DNA of 64,000 bases from Cinclus cinclus. Lineage: Eukaryota; Chordata; Aves; Passeriformes; Cinclidae. Under the pieces are notes generated by a model. It was not told the origin of the DNA and did not search any database. It saw only the letters and a program-made list of their open reading frames with translations. Location: the NCBI RefSeq assembly GCF_963662255.1, contig NC_085053.1, forward strand, positions 4,259,718-4,323,717, written 5' to 3'. Positions 12,443-25,000 of this stretch are shown here, in pieces. The position numbers and the translations under genes are program-made. How positions within the stretch are numbered: position 1 is the stretch's first letter; every line of letters begins with the position of its first letter.

Positions 12443-14339
12443 GTAAGTTATTTTACACAATCTCACCTTTAAACACTTGAATCTGTTGATAGTAAAGAGC
12501 AAGGTCAGAGACACTGAACAGCCAGGAGAAACCATTAGAGGAGGTCATCTTGGCTGCAGAGGTTTGCAATTTAAATGATGTGTTTGCCTCTGGCACACAG
12601 TGAAGTGAGCAGGCAGTGCCCCAGGAGTGAAACCAGTTGCAGTGAGATGTAGAAGAGTTGCTGGTGGCCATCCAGCATTCACTGTTGCTTCTTGAGATCC
12701 TGGCACAAGCACCTCCCCAGGCTGTTGCTGGCTCCCATGTCAGTAGAGGCTAAGTGTTAACTTATCAGCATTAACCTGAACCCATCCTCTGGCTGCTGCA
12801 GATGCAGCAGGGCTGAAAGCTGAGCAGGGATGCATCTGGCTGAAGCAGAGCTGGAATGTGCAGGGATGCTCCCTGTCTTTGCTGACTGTGGTGCTCAGAT
12901 GGGCGGTAACAGACAGCAGCTGCCAGCACAGGGTTTTGTGAAAGCATCAGCCTTCCCCATGCACAGCACCAGGTTTTCAGCTCTTTAATTAAGTCTTCCA
13001 GAATATCTGTTCAATGTATTTCTATCCATGGAATGTCAAGTGATATGGAAAAGACTGTCTGGCTTTACATGTCTATGTAAAGCATAGCAAAACCAGTATC
13101 CAAGACAGTACCAAACTCAACCCAAACCCAGAACTTAATCCCACACTCTACACAGCAGCACTGACCTCCACCATGCTGTTAGGTTTGGTGCTTAATGCCC
13201 TAAGCTTGTAGCCCAGACCCCTGGCAGCATTCTGGAGCTGCTGGTAAAGGGGTTTACTTGCTGTCTGCAGAGGTTTATACTGCTTTGTCACTGTCATGAA
13301 GCTGAGATCCTGATTGTCTGTCACATCCCTGTGGCAGTAGCAGTTCTCTGGACCCATACCAGAGCTGCTGGTCTGAACTAACCTGGAAAAAATCGTCAGA
13401 AATGCAAGAATGGTGAGAGATCAAAGTGGTCTGTGTTTAACTGCATATCAAGATTTTTTTTCCCCCCTTTTTTAGGACACCAGTGGCTGGGTTACTCCTG
13501 CTGTTTCAGCATGTGCTGCTGTAACCTCTCATTCTTAGAGGTTTTATTTATATATCATGTTTTGGAATTGATTAGTGGTTATTTTGGTCACCTACTCCTT
13601 AGGAAAATGGAAAAAATGCACAGACGCTTTTGATATTTTGACGTGAATCCAGCAGCAAGAGCAGTGATTAGAGGGGAGAGGTTTTGCTCATGCACTTAGC
13701 TTGTTAACAAGAGAAGGTAGAAAGAGAGAAATGTGCAGACAGCCAGGGCTGTCAGAACTCTGGTATCTCCATTTGCCTTTGACAGCATGCAAGGGGAAGG
13801 TGGGATGGTCTGGGAAAGGTCTGGGTGTGCCCAAACCCACACCAGTCTAGAGACAGATGCCATACTGGGCATTACCCATGAGCTACATCTCCAGAGTTTT
13901 TCCCAGTAAAGCCAAACCAGGTTAATGCGGACTCCAGCAGCCCCACAGGTACTTCTTTGCTGTCTCTAGTCTATGCCTTCAGAGGCTGCTGTTCCATCCC
14001 AGCCTGGACAAGGGAAATGAGCACAAAGAGTTGGGATGACAAAAGCTCTGATCTCTGTTACAAGATTTCCAAGAGCTGTGTGATTGAGATGAGGGGAAAT
14101 GAGGCATCTGTGGATGGTTTTGCTTCATGGCTAATTTATCATCACACAAGCAGACATCAAAATTGGGATGCTTGCCAAGTGCTTTTCCTATTTGTGGGAT
14201 ATTATTTCATGCTGGTGAATAAAGGGTAAGGGGTGGCGACTGAAGGGTCAGTCCTATCTTAGTGATCTATATGCTGACGTAGGAAATAATGAATGTCGTA
14301 AATTCCTATTCTAAATGTCTCATCTTCCTTACTAATCAG
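12443..14339 (+). other. COP1: Last COP1 intron
   Basis: An intron of 1897 bases bounded by GTAAGT and by the acceptor CTTCCTTACTAATCAG. Both flanking exons are phase 0, so the frame is kept across it. Inside I see ordinary unique sequence with several open frames on both strands but no paired splice sites and no recognised repeat family. Confidence 0.88.
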
Positions 14340-14357
14340 GTACTGGAGCTGGTATGA
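14340..14357 (+). CDS. COP1: COP1 terminal coding segment (VLELV stop)
   Basis: After the acceptor AG at 14338-14339 the last exon reads GTA CTG GAG CTG GTA TGA, giving V-L-E-L-V and stop. Joined in phase to the previous exon it gives the C-terminus ...SQGTIKVLELV, which is the known vertebrate COP1 ending as I recall it. Only five codons lie in this exon; the remainder is 3' UTR. Being correct in phase, with an exact stop and with UTR-like sequence behind it, makes chance very unlikely. Confidence 0.92.
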   Translation, partial: VLELV

Positions 14358-14675
14358 AGGGTTTTCTCTCAAGGCATGAGGTACTTGGTCCTGCTGATAT
14401 GCTACAGTATTCATCTGGGAACCACAGTGGGACAAGAAACCAAAACCACCTTGATGTTCCTCCCCAGAGTGATCATGTTTGGGTTTTTTTCCATTTATGG
14501 ACTTTCTAGGACATTTTGAGACACTGGTAACATCAGTGAACTGTCTACCATCAACATTAACTCCACAGATTTTGCTGGTGGTGGTGGTATGGTTGTCTAA
14601 TTTTTATGATAGGAAAACAAATTCTTTTAAATAAAAACAAAAAGGAATAATAAAATTTATTGAGCCACAAGCTGA
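14358..14675 (+). other. COP1: COP1 3' UTR (end approximate)
   Basis: Non-coding sequence after the COP1 stop, becoming AT-rich near its end and terminating at about the double poly(A) signal. The stretch TCTAATTTTTATGATAGG..AAACAAATTCTTTT upstream of the signals resembles the mammalian COP1 3' UTR as I remember it. The cleavage site is estimated at 10-25 bases beyond the second AATAAA. Transcript data would fix it. Confidence 0.65.
14630..14654 (+). terminator. COP1 poly(A) signal pair
   Basis: Two AATAAA hexamers at 14630-14635 and 14649-14654 lie about 275-300 bases after the COP1 stop. A GT-containing stretch (GATTGTCTTGTTGAATAAG, from about 14683) follows. They are the first canonical signals downstream of the stop. 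Later AATAAA copies (about 15418 and 15850) have no such context. Confidence 0.65.
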
Positions 14676-17034
14676 AGCTGGAAGATTGTCTTGTTGAATA
14701 AGAGAACAGATTTACTTGTGAAGGGAGCTTACAGGAGCATACAGGGCTGTCCTCAGTTGAATATCTCCAGTTACTTTCATCTGGACTCTTCCTCATCCCC
14801 ACTGGAAAAAGAAAGTCGCTCAGCCTTACCTGGACATGCAAGCAAGTTCACTTTGAAAACCCATCATTCTACAGTTCTGTTGTTCCTTTGGTTTATTAAT
14901 TAATTTTTAAAAGCGTTATATGTTGAGAAATGTCACCAAGGCTGACACCACTGGAGACTGAAGTCCTCTAGTCATCAAAAAGAGAAGTCCTCTCCTTAGA
15001 CCCCTTTCTTGCCCCAAAAGGGCAGTTCCAAAGGAGAGGATTAAGTTGTCCTCCTGTCCATGTGGGCCACCTGCCACTGGCAACATGCTGAGATGAGGGG
15101 CCCTGCAGTTCCTGGGACCTGGACTGACCTCACCAAGACATTGTGGGATAAAGATGTGCCTCCCACTCACCTGGCTGTGTTTGACTATCTCAGCTAGACA
15201 AGGAGGCATCTAGATCCAGTTACCAAAGCCCTGCACCACTCAATCACCTGTGTGGTCTGGTTCTGCTTGCCCCTCTCTGCACACCATGAAGCCAAGCATT
15301 TTGAATGTTGTAACAAGAGAGGGGATGGAGTTGGTTTGTAATGTGTTTCAGAGCCATGATATAAGTAGCCTTATTTTTAATGATCATGCATACACTTAAT
15401 TGTACATATGGAGGGGGAATAAACCATGAAGCTGAGAGTTTTTGTTGCTTTCTTGGCAGGATAGCAGAGCAGATAAGAAGGTGCAGATGGTTGTCACGAG
15501 CAGCAGCCAGGCTAAACTGTCAGGATTGCTGCCAGAACTCGTTAAGCTTGAAAGTGGATTTGGTGGGAGTAGCATCTTTTCCCTGCCATGGATGTCAAAG
15601 GTGCAATGCAGACACTGATACCTGTGGGAAGTGTTTTGATTTGCAAACAGAATCCCTCTCCATTCATTCACTGCAGGACGTGTCTCCCTCATGCCATGGG
15701 GGCTGGGATTGATGCAGGGATTTTGCACAGCTCACATGTCCTCCAGGTGTTAAAGGCCTGACTCTGATCTTCCCAGGAAGATTGTGTGACCTTCTCACAC
15801 CCTTTGGGCAGAGAGCAGGCAAGAAGAGCAAGGATGCTCTTGAGGGTATTAATAAAGAAGCAGGGATTAAGTCTTGTGGCAGAACTGGGGACAGGTCCTG
15901 TCCTGGTTCAGTGCTAGTGCATGTTTCTAGGGGGTAATCTGTGCTCCTTCAGAGGTAGAAGGATGTGGGATGCACCACCTTCTGGAGAGTCTAGTCCAGG
16001 GGGGAGAAGAGTGATACTGAGCTCCAAGGGAGGGCTGGATGCATGGCTCTCAGATGCTGCATGCTGGTTTTCATCCATGATCTCTGGTGTGTCAGTGGCA
16101 GGGAGAGTGAGGAGAGAGAAGAAAGCATGCCAGCTCGTGTCCTGCTCAGGCATGCTACATGCAGGTCTCCATTCTATGAGTAACCTGAGACACTGTGGCA
16201 GAAGAAAACAAAATTGGTTCCTCCTGCCTGATGGCAGCTGTCTGACACATTCCCACTGAGCACTAGTTTGATTTCCATTTTGCTGCATTTTAAGAGAATT
16301 TGGTGTGGAGTGAGTGTGCTGAGCATCCTCCCCAGCCAGCCCTCTCCAAAGGCAGGGCCGATGTGATGATCCATTGCCATTGCTCTTCCTGCTTCCCCTG
16401 ATTTCAGGTGTGGGTTTCCCCTGGTCTCTGGCTTATCAATGCCTACTAATTTATTTTGCAAACTGCCCTGGCTGCTGTTGTACCCCAGCCTGATGCCACA
16501 CAGCTGCTGTTGGCAGGTGACCTCATTCCTTTTCTCCCCCACTTGGAGATCCTCTGTGTTTTAAACTGAAATTGCTCTGACAAAGCCGAGATCTTTAAAA
16601 CAGAAGAAAAAAAGCAGCTGTTTTGAATGCTGTAAGGTTACTCCTTGAATTAAACAGGGAAAGCTGTTTGACTTTGGATGCCTTTAATTTTTTTCAGTTT
16701 TCATTCTGTTTCAATCAAGATAAAATGCAAATTTGGTGTCTGGCCCTAATTAGAAACACAGCATCTCATAAACACAAGTTGATGGCAATTTTTTGTCTTG
16801 GTCTCTTTATCACAAGAGGTAATGCTCCTTATTTTAATCCCCTTAATTTTCTTTCCTTCAGGTAACTCTTCACAGCTGACAAATTAAGTCACTTATAATT
16901 AGTGTAATTTTGTTTGTTTGTTTTTTTAAACAGCATGTGGTCAGTATTTTTTAAATAAGTCACCAACTCAGCAAATGGTTCCTGACAGATTTTCAGCCTA
17001 TTTAGAGTCAGGGGCTGATTGACTTTGGGGGGGA
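14676..17034. other. Intergenic, nothing recognised
   Basis: Sequence downstream of COP1. I see no splice-supported exon, no repeat I can name and no RNA gene. Open frames of 80-124 codons (for example at 15380-15730 and 15914-16288) overlap on opposite strands and match nothing I know. Confidence 0.5.
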
Positions 17035-17205
17035 TGTAGAGAGGTCTTTGGTCCAACTCTCTGTGCAGAGCAGGGCTTACTAGAAGTTGGATGAGATTGC
17101 TTCAGGGCCTGGAGATGTTCACAACTCAACCAGGCAAGGATAGAAGATTCCCAACTCCCTTTGGAAACCCTCTTCCAGCACTTAACCACTCTCCTTGTGG
17201 AAGTT
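17035..17205 (-). mobile_element. CR1 LINE fragment
   Basis: GAGAGGTCTTTGGTCCAACTCTCTGTGCAGAGCAGGG, then GGCCTGGAGATGTTCACAACTC and CTCTTCCAGCACTTAACCACTCTCCTTGTGG keep the order of bird CR1 3' sequence in reverse orientation. The 8-base terminal repeat is missing and the copy is diverged. Confidence 0.75.
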
Positions 17206-18501
17206 AATTGTAGATGGTGGGCACTTGGAGTCTTTATTCTCACTTTCTTCTTTCAACAGAACCAGGTTACAAAGCCCTTGACTGGAAACTGCCCCAGAAC
17301 AGTTTTGCCTCCAGCTCTCGTGTCCTTGCGAGAGGTGTTAGGTGAGTCAGATTTTTTGAGAACAGGAATTTAAAACCTTTCTTGGCCAGCCAGCATCTTC
17401 AATTAACTTTAAAGCATTTAACAGAAGAGTAGGAGGAACATGCCTCAGTGCTAAAAAACTCCAGTGCTGGAGGGAATTGAAAATGACAGTCAATGGGAAA
17501 TCTAAATTAATATCAATATGTCAGGCTCTCCTGCAGTGAGCGTGGCCAGCTGCTAATGCAAGTGTTCGACCTGAGTGCAGAGCCTTGTTTGTCTAGGGTA
17601 ATTCTGTTTAACTATGGAAGGTCATAATGACATCAGCAGATAATTGGGAAGGCAAATTAACTCCTTTCTAGCTCATAAGTCCTCTTTCCTTTCTCACTGC
17701 TTTTCTGGAGGCCAGAAATACCCAGCAAGGACCTGCAGCAGTCCAGAGGTGAGTAGAGTGTTCGCTGTGGTGTTTGCCTTGAAGAACTCCTCGTGTCAGC
17801 AGCACCGGGTGTCCTGGCAGGCATCCAGAGGATGTGATTGCATCCTGCCTCTGCCAGCCTTCACCACTGCCTGCAAAGGCTTTTCCTTGAGACCAGCCTC
17901 ATGGGATGTTCCTCACCTGGTCTCAGAGAGGGATTTTCCTTCCTCTCAGCTGGGTGGAGGCCACGTCCTGCACTTATTAATGGATGGAGCATTTGTAGAG
18001 GTCAGGGAGTGTCACTGACCTTAAATGCTGGGGGGTCTGAGAGGTTTGGGTAGTGGAAAGGTGTGCTTGAGACCATGGGAATCCAAAAATTAGAGCAGCA
18101 TCTGTGGCATAAGGACCAGAGCCCACATCTGTCTCCTCGAGAAGCATCTGTAGCACTAGTCCCCTCACCCTTGTGGTGACCATCACCACATGGTTTGCTT
18201 TAATTTTGCTTTCAGAGTGAGCTGCAAATTCTTGAAGTGATAATCATCTCATCTCTCTTCAGTTACAACGCAGTATTTGGGAATGTTAAGTCCTTAAATT
18301 CTCAAGATAATTTAAAAATGGTTAGTTGGGTAAAAGCAAAGTGAATTCTCTGCTCTGTGTGTTAACCAGCTGTTTGAATTGAGTAGGTCTTGCAAAAAAA
18401 CTCTCCATTTTAAATCTCTCCATTTTAGCTTTCACGTGTTAAATGTGGCTCTAGCTGATGGCCGGCCATTGTTAGCAGAGGCAGGACAAAAATTTGCCCT
18501 C
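17206..18501. other. Intergenic, possible conserved block
   Basis: No coding support. The part from about 17465 to 17665 has homeodomain-type ATTAAT and TAATT motifs mixed with CAGCTGCTAATG-like sequence. It could be a regulatory element, but this rests only on appearance. Confidence 0.25.
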
Positions 18502-19018
18502 TGTGCTGGTTTGAAAGCAAACCAGTGGGAGATTCCAAGTCAGAACTACAATTTTATAGGAACATTAAAATAAAATGCAGTAGTACAAAAACACTTGACA
18601 GAATACAAGCTGACACCTTGTCGATCAGGGTGTTGATAGCAGTCCTCCTGGAGTGACAGATGTGGTTCTGTTGAAGCAGTGATCCTGTAGAAGGCTGTAG
18701 TTTCTCTCTGAAGGTCCAGTGGTGATTAAGATGGGCCTGGTGTTCCTCTGGGAATCCAGTGGAAAAAGGCTGACTGTGGTGTTCCAAATCTCAGATTCTA
18801 TCCAGGTAAGAATGCTTGGCTCCTCCCCCTGGGTGGAGCATCTCACAATGGGATTATGTGATTTTATAAGTCATGCAGTGACTGGCCCATCAACAGGAGA
18901 TATCTCCCTGGAGGGAGGATGGGTCATGGAAATGATAAAGAAAACTGCCTCACCTGGTTTTAACAGATAGTAATAGAATACACATTTTTGGTTACATCTT
19001 GCTTTGAAACCGAAGACA
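18502..19018. mobile_element. Solo LTR, copy 1 of a passerine-type ERV family
   Basis: This segment is colinear with 41785-42344 over its whole length (shared landmarks: TTGAAAGCAAACCAGTG-like start, GACACC(C)TTG, GCTCCTCCCCCTGGGTGGAG, ATGGGATTATGT, CACCTGGTTTTAACAG, end in GACA). It begins TG and ends CA as LTRs do. The flanking pentamers CCCTC (18497-18501) and CCATC (19019-19023) differ by one base, fitting an aged target duplication. There is no internal retroviral sequence beside it, so it is a solo LTR. Transcriptional orientation is uncertain; a TTATAAAA on the minus strand mildly favours minus. Confidence 0.75.
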
Positions 19019-22000
19019 CCATCCAACGTCAAGCAGCAGGGGAAATTTCCTAGGAGGAGAAAGAAAGTGATGATTTTTTGACATCTCTTAGTAATAAATT
19101 ATGAGAAAGAAAACTAGTATGAACTTTCCTGACCAGTGTGCAGGTGAAGGGGAGAAGGTCTCTCCTAGACCACAGCATCTCACAGGACTCCCCACATCAT
19201 GAGCATTTCAGGTGAAGGAGGGCTCCACATGCACATCACAGCCTCTAACCTGCCTGGAATAGAAAGTTTGCAGTGTGCCTGCTACCATCAGTGGGCTGTG
19301 GTGGAAAATAGCTCATCAGGGAGTCACTGGACAAAACCAACCTCATCTGATAGCTTGCTATCTGCTTGCCTAAAACCTCTGATCCATGCAGAAAGAGACA
19401 GGTTTTATTCATCTCTCAGTTCTGCCTTCTCTGGTGTATCCCAAATCTGTTTGGGGCGTGGTATTACCTCAATGCTCTTGTTTGACTCCCAAATTTTGGG
19501 GGTGGAGGCTTGCATGAATAGCAGAGGAGTGTGAGTGCCATGAGCATCTCTAACACCATCACTCTCCCTGTAATCCCTCCAGTGCCTCCACCCATCCAAG
19601 AACTGAGAAGCACGCTGCCTCATAAGACCCTTTTGGGCAGAAAGTAATTTAGGAAATAATTTTGGAGGTAAAGGCTGTCCTTGGAGGCCTGAGTACTAGC
19701 ACATGACAGCTAAAACTGAGCCAGCAGCATGTGCACAACATAAGTCCCAAATCCACAAGCAGTGATGTGCCCTTGCAGCACCAAGAGCCTTTAATTCACG
19801 AGCTAGAAGTGTTCATTTCAAGATTAACTCATCACAGCCCCCTCAACATCCAGAGTCTCCCAGAGAAGACCAACCACCACGGTGGGTCTGCAGGGAGCCA
19901 CAGGCACAGTGCTGGGCTCTAACAGTCTGAGCCATGGGGGTGTGAAGGCAGTGGAACCCATGTGTCCCCTTCTCCAGACCCCACGGTGAGGACAGTGACC
20001 ACTGAAGGAAGAACAGCTCATGCTGCAAGCACGATGCCAGCAGCTGTCTCTCCACTGTGAGATGTGTGGGACTGGGTAGGGAAAATGCTCTGATTTTGTC
20101 CTTAGGGACCTTATTTCAACAACAAGTTTGTCTTGATTAGAGTGCTTAATCTGACTTGTCAAAATCTCCATAAAACCATTCAAGGTGTTGAAGAAGGAAA
20201 ACACACTCTTTTTATCCCCTTAGATTTGAGCAGGAGCTGTTCTGAAGCCACCAGGCCAGCTGCTTCTGTCCCGTTACCAGTGTCCTGGGTCAGAGGCATG
20301 TGCTAGGGTCCTACCTCCAGGGATGAGCCCTCACACCCCCATCATGGTGCCAGGAATATAGAGAGTTACTTTGTTTATTGCTTTATAGTTATGAAAACAA
20401 TTACCAAGAGCCAGTGGCTCTTTCCTGGTCCTCTGGTGGCCAAAAAAAACATCCTGAAGCTGGCATTGATCTGTGGAGAGCAGAGCAACCCATGCCTGAA
20501 TGGGTTAGGGGATGCTGAGGGGAAGTAAAGTGGGGCTGACCCCTCAAAGTCACCAGAGCATCACGCTCGAGCTGGCGCCAGACGGGCGCCAGGCCAGGTT
20601 GAAATGGGCCAAAGCCCAGCAGACCGTGATGGCACAGCCCCAGGGAGGGTGTGAGTACTGGGAGGGACATGGGACAGCCCTCCCTGGGGCTGTGGGGAAG
20701 GTAGGGTGGCATCCCCTGCTCCCCAGCTCTGCACTGAGGAGAGCTGGTTCCCAAGCTCTTTAAATGTGATGAGGAATTATGTGTTTACATTGCTAGCAAA
20801 GGACAATGGAGCCAGGAAGAGTTCGGGAGCATCACGTCCATTTTGTGAGATCTTCAGAAGCAACTTCTGTCTGGTATTAGTGGAGAAGACACCCCTGCAT
20901 GCCCCAGGTCACCCAGAGAAAAGAGGAGAGGATAGCATGGATTACAACCTGTCCTCACCTCCCACTTTTCTCCTGTTCAGTTTTTTTCCCTGTAGGAGAT
21001 TAATGGGAACTCTTTGTCTTTTAACATGACTGTACCTTATGAATTCTCTGTCTCATCCTCATCCTTTAAATTATCCACATAATAAAATATGTATTCAGTG
21101 ATTCCAGGTTATAATTTGATCTGCTTAGAGAAGAAAAGGAATGATAGAGAAGGGTTGCCATCATGTTCAGCTCTCCTCCATTTATCTTTATTTTTCTTAT
21201 TTTTTTCTAACAACTTGTGTGCAGCCAGCTGATGGAAATTCCAGTACCTGTGTGCTTGTTCCTTGCAGGACAAGAGTCTTCCTCGTGCCTCCTAGCTGGT
21301 CAGGACCCACTGAGCTGCTCTGGCTGCCCCACCCATGTCTGCTGGCAGAGGAGATGTTTGGGGTGGTGAACCATCCCTGTAATTCCTGCCTTGCCCTCAC
21401 TGCTTCTGGGACCAGTTTATCCAACTGTAAAGTGGGCAAAAACTTGCCTCCATGCCAACCCCACAACCATGTGCGTTGGTTCCTGCAGGAAGGTGGGTCT
21501 GCAGGAGTAAAGCTAGAGAGGCACATGAGGCACTCAGGATGTGCCCAAACTGCTGGCAAAGGCAGAGTGGCGTGGTCTTATCCCAAGGCAGAGGCATGGG
21601 GTTAAGGTTCCTTCCTTTGTGGAGCTTCTGTGCAGCTCTGGAGCTGCTAGAGTTTCATTTTAATACCAGATTTAAGGTCTGAACATGGATTTTAATTATT
21701 TTACTACATCCCTGTGACATCTAAAAAGCCTTGTGCATGGCAATAGCAGAGCTAAAGGGCATTTTGCACTTTAAAAAACCCAGGAATCTGTAATGTCCTG
21801 ATGTTGCTGAGGTATGCTGCAATTCCCACCAGAGCTGGGAAGCTGCCTGTGCCCCACAGGCCTGGAAGAAAGAGGAGGAAGAGGAGGAGGAAGAGGGAGC
21901 CCAGCACCGTGCAGCCAGTGAGGGGACATCTCCAGTCCAGTGTGTTCCAGGCATGGAGCACCCCTAAGGCTCTCATGTGGAGGAGTAGGAGAAATTTGGT

Positions 22001-25000
22001 GTGGGAGGGGGGCTTGTCATCTTCTGCACAGGGGCAAGGACTCTGTCCCTGCTTGGCTGCACCAAATGAGTGATTGTGCCAAGAGCATACAATGCTTGTT
22101 TGCAATAAGAAATCAGGACTTAAAATCCTTGCATTTAGCCAGAACTAACATCTCTTGTGTACCCATGTCCCCCATGGCTCTTTTCATAGCTTTGTCTGCC
22201 TGGGGGCCTGCAAAGCCTCTTCTGATGGGATGCAAAGCCAGGGGTTTCAATGGCATGGGGTGAGGGGTGGTCAGCACTGTTTCTTGGGAGGCAGGAATTT
22301 GGGTGACAGCTTCCAAAAGAAGGTTTCGAGGAACTTCAGCACCACTTATTTTGAGCCCCCAGAGGCTGTTTGTCTCTTGCCTGTGCTTTTAAGGGTGATG
22401 GAGATGGTCTGGAGATGGCACTGCTGATGGGTGAGAAAGCAAAGGCTCATCACAAGGATGATGTTTTAATAATGGATGAGTGTTACAGTAACCCTGGACA
22501 GGCAAAGAGGGACAGAAGCCAGACTGGAGCTGCTCACCCATGGGCTCCAGGCTTTTCTAAGCATTTAAAGCCTTGCTGTTGCACCTTCTACTGTGAGCAG
22601 TGGGGCAGAGGGGAAAGAAAACAGGGAAGACAATGTCCCAAAGCACCCAGTGTGATTTAGAAAACTGGGAACTGATGTGCTTTGCCAAGGTACAAGTGTC
22701 TGGTCTTAGATAAACTCTCTTTTTGGGTTGACCCTGAGAATAGGGGGAGTTTTCCAGCTTGCTTTGCATGGAAGAACCTCAGGATACCAGAGGAAGGAGA
22801 TGTTCTATCCAATATCTGCTCTCGGTCCCTGTCTGCTCAAATTCCCTGCTCCTGCCTGCAGCCTGTGCTCTAGGCAGGCTGCTGTCTCCATCCTGGTGAG
22901 CCAAGACCACCACTGGTTGCTTCCTCAGTTCTCAGCAAGTTTTGAGGCTGGAGGTGACAGCACTGTGGCAGAGCCCCCTTTCATCAGGGGCAATCTGCTG
23001 CTCCACAGCCCTGCCAGCCTGGCTACGGCTCCCACTGGGCTCTGGACTCTAAGAGGGACCCTCAGAAGAGCAAGCCCCTGCAGGGTGACACCTCTCTCCC
23101 CTTTCTCCATGTGGCCAGGCACCAGCCATCTCAAACATAATGAAGAGGTATTTAGAAATGTATCTGGCCACAGGCTGACAACAAAGCAACTGTTAAATGC
23201 AGGGAGGCACAGCTGATGGTAGGGAGAAGCAGAGAAGTTGCTGCCACCCTGAAACCCAAGGATGGGACATGGATTTGCACCCACTTACCCCAGCAGCAGT
23301 AACCAACCTCGGCGATGCTCCATGGGTGACTGTCTTCTCCTGGGCATGCTCAAGGAGGGGCTGGAGACAGAGAAAGGTGGACAAGACCAACACTTAATGC
23401 CAAGAGCTGCCACATAATCTCTGTGCCCCTCACAAGGACCAGCATGTCTCCATGCTCTCAGCATCAAAGCTGTGTCTGTCCTTAAATATGCAAAATCAAA
23501 GAATCCATTTGGTTTCTTGTGTGTTCCTGGTGACCCCTAAGCACAGGTCTATTGGATGTTTTCTGAATAGCCTCTTCTCTTAATGGGTATTATATATACA
23601 GGCATGTTGGCTTAACACGCCCACTGCAGTAGTTGGGCTTCACATCAATGCTGTTCTATAATATTGATAGTTTTTATTCACATGTAAAACATTAGAAACT
23701 GTTTGGTGATCACAAGACAAACTTCCCCTGGCTTCACAGCAAAGGTGTTTGCTTCTCCCCAGCAAGGTCAAAGATGGAGACAGCCTCATGCTCTGCACAG
23801 GTTGTAGCTGCCAGCACATCACCCAGCTGAGCGTGGCTGCATTGCCCACCGTTGGAGCATCTCAAGGTCTTTCTCCTCTCCTTTGGAAACACAAACTGCA
23901 CTGAAGGAGTTCTATGCAGTGGACTGAGGAGTGGTTTTCCCAGCCTATCACTAGGAGGATTGAAGCTCTGGTATATTAATAAAGCACCTGAGCTGCCTGC
24001 CATAAAACTCACACCTGTTTCGTGGGATGACTTTTTTACTCTGTTGCCATTCTCCATACCCCTGCCAGCATAGTTATTCAGTGAACCATTGCATGATAGC
24101 AGATAGTCTGGAGGCTTTGACTGAAGGGTCTATTGCTCTCATTGTATTATAGTAAAACCTTTTTAATATCACCTTTGGTTTACACTGTGTTTCTTCCTCT
24201 TATTATAGATGCACAAACTTGTGTATTCTACAAGTTCCTACTGTCAGCCCCCTATAGCCCCTTATTCTGAGCATCCCACCAGGGCACTGAGCACCCCATC
24301 CACTGCTTCAAGTATCTCCCCAGAGCCCTGGGGAATCTACTCCAGGTCTCCAAACTTCTGCCCTAGAAACTCAAGGATCCACCCAGAGCCCTAAGGACTT
24401 CTCCCCACCATGGCCCAAATAATCCCCATGGTGCTGAACATCTACCCTAGGTCCCCAAATATTCCCCCAGCCTCAGGCATCCTTCCACAGCCTTGACCAT
24501 CCTTCCTCTCATGCAGTTCAAAGGGACTGGAGTGCCTGGGATGCTCCCCTGCCCAGAACAAGCTCTGCAGGCTGGAGACCTCTCTGGGGCATTCAGCCTT
24601 CCTGGGTCTCTGTGAGGGGAAGGTGGTGCCTGCCCTTATCTATAATTGAAATAGATGGAATCAGGATGGATCAACATCTAATTCCTCGCCTGGGTGAATG
24701 GAGACATATGTTTAATTTTCTGGTAATTCAGGTTGGGAGCCCCGATTTGTTCTTCTGCATGCACGGAAGGATCACCGCTGCCGAGAGGCAGCTCTGCTCC
24801 ACACACACAGCTCTGCATAAGAGCTGCTCTCTGGGGCTGCAGCCCCCAGTGTCCCTTAGAGAAGGAATAAAAGCCATCTTCCAAACTTCTTCTGCAGAAT
24901 TCCCATTGCCACACACCTCCAGGGAAATAACAAGGATGCTCAAAGCCCAGGGAAGTGGGTGGGCACTGGCTGCAAATCTGTTTCCACACAGGTTTTTTTT

